A stretch of DNA of 5,536 nucleotides, from positions 1-5,536 of the forward strand of contig JBEQBT010000226.1 in NCBI GenBank assembly GCA_041639705.1, read 5' to 3'. Positions 4,588 to 5,536 of the stretch are shown piece by piece (within the stretch, counting starts at the first letter, position 1; each line of letters begins with the position of its first letter). Source of the stretch: JARDZI01 sp041639705 (GTDB lineage Bacteria; Bacillota; Clostridia; Clostridiales; Caloramatoraceae). The translations under genes and the position numbers were made by a program. The notes beneath the pieces are model-generated. The model saw only the letters and a list, made by a program, of their open reading frames with translations, searched no databases and was not told where the DNA came from.

Positions 4588-5536
4588 TCACTTTGCCAGC
4601 TTATATATATTTATAATATCTTTTTTGTGTAAAACAACGAATTGTCCCCAGGCAATTCTATCTGAGTCGGTACATTTGTCAGCCATTTCTTCAAATTTGT
4701 CATCCATTATATCTGCATCACTTAATGTTACGGGAAGCCCTAATTTCTTAAAGAATTCAGTCATCCTTCTAATGCCCTCTAGTGCAATAGCTTCAGGAGA
4801 CTCAAATGGCATGTCAACATCCCAAACCCTTACTGCAAACTGTATAAACCTGCTTACGTTGTGTTTATATACATATTTCATCCATGCAGGGAAAATAATT
4901 GAGAGACCCGCTCCATGGGCAATATCATACATTCCACTTAGCTCATGCTCAATTTTGTGGGATGCCCAGTCTCCTATTCTGCCTGTGCTTAATAAATTGT
5001 TATGAGCAATTGTACCAGCCCACATTATTTCTGCTCTAGCAGCATAGTTATCAGGTTGAGCTAGTGCAACCTCTGTATTGTTTATTATAGTCTTTAAGGC
5101 TGCTTCACAGAGTCTGTCAGTTAAATCTACATGGTCAACATTTGTAAAATATCTCTCCATAACATGTGCCATAATATCAGCAGCACCACATGCAGTTTGG
5201 TACGGGGGCAGAGTATATGTAAGTTCGGGATTGAGAATTGAAAATACAGGTCTTATTAGGTCTGAATTAATACCTTTTTTATACCAACCATCCTCATTTG
5301 TAATTACAGAGCTGTTGCTTGCTTCACTGCCTGTGGCAGGTATGGTTAAAATAACACCAATAGGAAGAGCCTCTGTAACCGTTGACTTACCGGCATAAAA
5401 GTCCCAAACCTCACCATTATATGGAACTCCAACAGCTATTGCCTTAGCAGTATCAATGGCACTGCCACCTCCAACTACCAGTATAAAATTAATATTATTA
5501 TTCTTACAAAGCTTAATGCCCTCATGAACAAGGCTT
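4588..5536 (-). CDS. Iron-containing alcohol dehydrogenase, butanol-dehydrogenase type (5' end outside window)
   Basis: The frame is open from the right edge to a TGA at 4588-4590, giving 315 visible residues of an enzyme usually about 385-390 long; roughly 70 N-terminal residues lie outside. It should reduce aldehydes such as butyraldehyde to alcohols with NAD(P)H in the cytoplasm. Numbering the visible part, the cofactor motif GGGSAIDTAK is at 22-31 and PATGSEAS at 66-73. The metal ligands are D120, H124, H193 and H207. Their spacing (4, 69, 14) equals that of the butanol dehydrogenase ligands D194, H198, H267 and H281. The N-terminal Rossmann part is largely present and the C-terminal helical domain is complete, ending INIYKLAK. 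The ATG at 5172 is only an internal methionine (residue 122), since conserved cofactor motifs precede it. Cofactor preference cannot be decided because the first strand and loop are missing. The stop codon abuts the putative IS remnant, so the last residues may have been altered. Confidence 0.93.
   Translation of the reverse strand, partial: SLVHEGIKLCKNNNINFILVVGGGSAIDTAKAIAVGVPYNGEVWDFYAGKSTVTEALPIGVILTIPATGSEASNSSVITNEDGWYKKGINSDLIRPVFSILNPELTYTLPPYQTACGAADIMAHVMERYFTNVDHVDLTDRLCEAALKTIINNTEVALAQPDNYAARAEIMWAGTIAHNNLLSTGRIGDWASHKIEHELSGMYDIAHGAGLSIIFPAWMKYVYKHNVSRFIQFAVRVWDVDMPFESPEAIALEGIRRMTEFFKKLGLPVTLSDADIMDDKFEEMADKCTDSDRIAWGQFVVLHKKDIINIYKLAK

Larger units (their letters stand above)
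4479..4589 (-). mobile_element. Possible 3' remnant of an IS200/IS605-type element (tnpB tail plus omega-RNA-like structure)
   Basis: This patch is visibly more GC-rich than its neighbours and holds two strong hairpins in tandem (4528-4559 and 4495-4516, read in that order on the - strand). In that direction an open frame of 36 codons runs through both hairpins and ends at TAG (4479-4481). It begins ELVQPKLHIETLVGDSTP and ends PTYRSGSLESG. A short coding tail overlapping GC-rich hairpins at the element end is how IS200/IS605 elements are built, because the tnpB 3' end overlaps the guide RNA and right end. No full transposase, left end or tnpA is present, so this would be a decayed or minimal end. 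A structured 3' UTR of the alcohol dehydrogenase mRNA is the main alternative. The assignment rests on pattern recognition without a database match. Confidence 0.4.

Noticed and set aside
4574..5005. Open + strand frame of 143 codons over the alcohol dehydrogenase
   Set aside because: It is antisense to a gene with all metal ligands and cofactor motifs intact; the predicted protein has no recognisable features.
5172..5172. ATG at 5172 as the start of a short alcohol dehydrogenase, implying a broken gene
   Set aside because: The frame stays open to the window edge and encodes the expected cofactor motifs upstream, so the gene is cut by the window edge and not truncated.
5078..5398. Open + strand frame of 106 codons over the alcohol dehydrogenase
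   Set aside because: It is antisense to the conserved PATGSEAS and metal-ligand region of the real gene.

Overview
The window is AT-rich DNA with strong GGAGG-type ribosome-binding sites, tight gene spacing and a typical low-GC Firmicute gene set. A member of the Clostridia is the best guess, supported by the butanol-dehydrogenase-type alcohol dehydrogenase and the clostridial style of the membrane proteins. No rRNA, tRNA or CRISPR is visible, and the species cannot be named from this stretch.

Left part (1-2460, + strand): a probable terminator of an upstream unit is followed by a self-contained regulatory operon. It has a sigma-A-like promoter overlapped by two palindromic operators of the form TTAC-N4-GTAA, then a BlaI/MecI-family winged-helix repressor, then an M56 (BlaR1/MecR1-like) membrane zinc-metalloprotease whose start overlaps the repressor stop. 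The M56 protein keeps the HEXXH protease core. Instead of a penicillin-binding sensor domain it carries a long extracellular C-terminus that looks like a DUF4825-type module. The likely logic is that an extracellular signal activates the protease, the repressor is lost and the operators are freed. No beta-lactamase or other obvious target gene lies in the window.

Middle (2446-3477, + strand): a dCTP deaminase gene (dcd) has a near-consensus promoter starting inside the 3' end of the M56 gene. It is followed by a small single-pass membrane protein of unknown function, possibly with its own promoter.

Right part (3488-5536, mostly - strand): a perfect 14-bp inverted repeat sits between the convergent small gene and a FUSC/ArAE_1-type aromatic-acid-exporter-like membrane protein, and it includes the latter's stop codon. 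Upstream of the exporter gene lie a second long hairpin and then a GC-richer 110-bp patch with two strong hairpins. I interpret that patch as the 3' tail of an IS200/IS605-type element (tnpB end plus omega-RNA-like structure). The window ends in an iron-containing alcohol dehydrogenase that reads in from beyond the right edge, with its N-terminus missing; all four metal ligands are visible.

The most interesting items are the BlaI/M56 pair with a non-penicillin sensor domain and its paired operators, and the structured remnant at the alcohol dehydrogenase 3' end. I do not see a clearly new multi-gene system.
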